Below, one piece after another: positions 62,965-64,000 of a stretch of DNA of 64,000 nucleotides. Origin of the DNA: Kocuria sp. (GTDB taxonomy: Bacteria; Actinomycetota; Actinomycetes; Actinomycetales; Micrococcaceae); NCBI GenBank assembly GCA_030524035.1, contig JAUNHG010000004.1:62001-126000 (forward strand). Direction: 5' to 3'. Numbering within the stretch: the stretch's first letter is position 1; the number at the start of each line of letters is the position of its first letter. The notes under the pieces are model-generated. The model did no database searches and was not told the origin of the DNA. It saw only the letters and a list, made by a program, of their open reading frames with translations. Both the position numbers and the translations under genes were made by a program.

Positions 62965-63751
62965 GCACAATTCACTACGCGATGGTAGTGGCGATTTCCG
63001 TCAGTTGCTGCGTATTTGGGAAGATACACAGCACAAAGCACCTGCGTACGGCACGATCCAACACCGGATAGCTGAAACACCCTCTGCGATGGATGCCCCT
63101 CCATGGTCTATCCGGCAGAGTGCGAGATTAGCAGTAGTTCTGGCGTGGGCCCAGTTGAGGGTCGTGCCATGGCTGGTATTACCCGTAGGCCTGGTAACGG
63201 TGGCAATGGCGATCTTTACCGCCCAATTCTTCGGGGTAACGCAAGGGGGGACAGCTGGCGACAGTGGATTTACCATAGTGATGCTCGCTGGTGTCGTGGT
63301 GACGGTAACGATGGCACTGTCATCCCCGAAAGCTGATTCAGTCGCCCTTGCGACACCAATCGCTCCGCAAGCGGTGGTGCTAGCACGGGTTACGCTAATG
63401 CTGGTCATCGACTCCATGGCCGGACTTGCCGCCTCAGGTCTGGTATCAGCTTGGGGATACACAAATAGTCTGCCTGAAGTCGTCGCAAGTTGGTTGTATC
63501 CGGTCACGTTGGTTGCGGGAGCCGCAACGTTCGCTGCAGTCTGGGTCAGTCCTTTGGTCGGCAGCATTGCGGGGATCGCACTAATCCCACTGGCAACCCC
63601 CGCATCAGATGGGATATTTTTCATCGGCCTATCGGGGCTGTTGTGGAATACGCTGACCCCGCTCGGAGTTTTGGGGACGGGTGCATTTCTGTTGAGCGGG
63701 GCTGTCGTGTCGGCCCGGCAGGCGGCGGTCAACAGGTTGCAACCCGCGTGA
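62957..63751 (+). CDS. Polytopic membrane protein coupled to the sigma factor
   Basis: A 264-aa protein. A soluble N-terminal segment of about 60 residues precedes six hydrophobic helices (for example VVPWLVLPVGLVTVAMAIF and VMLAGVVVTVTMALSS). The start lies eight bases before the sigma stop. The soluble segment followed by membrane helices is compatible with an anti-sigma factor, or with a permease of a peptide exporter. No zf-HC2 HxxxCxxC motif is present. I do not recognise the family. Confidence 0.65.
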   Translation: MSEHNSLRDGSGDFRQLLRIWEDTQHKAPAYGTIQHRIAETPSAMDAPPWSIRQSARLAVVLAWAQLRVVPWLVLPVGLVTVAMAIFTAQFFGVTQGGTAGDSGFTIVMLAGVVVTVTMALSSPKADSVALATPIAPQAVVLARVTLMLVIDSMAGLAASGLVSAWGYTNSLPEVVASWLYPVTLVAGAATFAAVWVSPLVGSIAGIALIPLATPASDGIFFIGLSGLLWNTLTPLGVLGTGAFLLSGAVVSARQAAVNRLQPA

Positions 63752-63819
63752 ACCAATCCGCCTCGCTCCGCTACTGACTCCCGTAGATACAGATTCTCAA
63801 AGGTCAGGAGCAGGACGCG

Positions 63820-64000
63820 ATGAAAGCAGCGATCCACTCACAGAGCCAACGTGTTGGTCTGATGGTGCTCGCGGGCCAACCCTTCGCCGGGTCTGCGGTC
63901 GCGCTCATCGGCTGGTTCGCCGCTGACGCCTGGCCCCCTTCGCAAGCAGCAGTACTGGTGAACTGGCTCGCCCAGTTATTCGTGATCACTACCGGTGTCT
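63820..64000 (+). CDS. Hydrophobic protein, N-terminal 60 residues only
   Basis: An ATG with AGGAGC upstream opens a frame that runs off the window. The visible part has two hydrophobic stretches (VLAGQPFAGSAVALIGWF and AVLVNWLAQLFVITTGV). It lies 68 bp behind the membrane protein gene, so it is probably in the same operon. The family cannot be told from this fragment. Confidence 0.55.
   Translation, partial: MKAAIHSQSQRVGLMVLAGQPFAGSAVALIGWFAADAWPPSQAAVLVNWLAQLFVITTGV

Overview
The window looks like a chromosomal segment of a Corynebacterium or a very close relative. The strongest evidence is the block ptsI (reverse), fruR-fruK-ptsF and ptsH (forward), in the gene order I know from Corynebacterium. 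A very large NAD-specific glutamate dehydrogenase (1635 aa), a BCCT osmolyte carrier, a GT87 mannosyltransferase and several actinobacterial DUF proteins fit this. No similarity search was possible, so the species is open.

Layout. 0-5.4 kb: a PadR/HAAS pair, then a DUF4242 protein followed by a translationally coupled flavoprotein and a nitrate/sulfonate/taurine-type ABC importer. 5.4-14.2 kb: housekeeping genes (NCS2 permease, HIBYL-CoA hydrolase-like, GDPD, HAD, PEBP, PfkB kinase, M18 aminopeptidase, CPBP protease). 14.2-21.2 kb: glutamine amidotransferase and the fructose PTS regulon, with an apparently leaderless fruR. 21.2-27.5 kb: GT87, several membrane proteins, a membrane-anchored metallophosphoesterase and a CrtI-like oxidoreductase.

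27.7-34 kb is an accessory locus. On the minus strand a 71-aa precursor peptide with the linaridin PxxxTP motif is followed by an HTTM-type membrane protein broken by one in-frame TAA, an alpha/beta hydrolase, a DUF5819/SdpA-like protein and an ABC exporter, the last three with overlapping stop/start codons. An ABC-F gene converges on it. This is best read as a linaridin-type RiPP cluster, related in kind to corynaridin of Corynebacterium lactis.

35-53 kb: a BCCT transporter and a transglycosylase-like protein, then an 8.1-kb low-GC island flanked by a 2043-bp direct repeat of the 3' part of the glutamate dehydrogenase gene. The repeat, the different stop codons on the two copies and an IS3 fragment at the truncated copy fit integration of a 10,150-bp circle by a single homologous crossover. 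The island holds a condensation-domain protein plus MFS exporter, a Nudix hydrolase, a DUF2599 secreted protein, a type-B carboxylesterase and decayed IS110, IS481 and IS630 transposases.

53-60.9 kb: a phosphatase, DUF350, ElyC/SanA-like protein, a polyol utilisation cluster (AraC regulator, zinc dehydrogenase, MFS carrier), tRNA-Leu(CAG), a secreted protein with calcium-type DxDxDG repeats, and an O6-alkylguanine methyltransferase. 61-64 kb: a second RiPP-like peptide gene (45 aa, very strong ribosome binding site) overlapping an unknown 157-aa gene, then an ECF sigma factor and membrane proteins running off the window.
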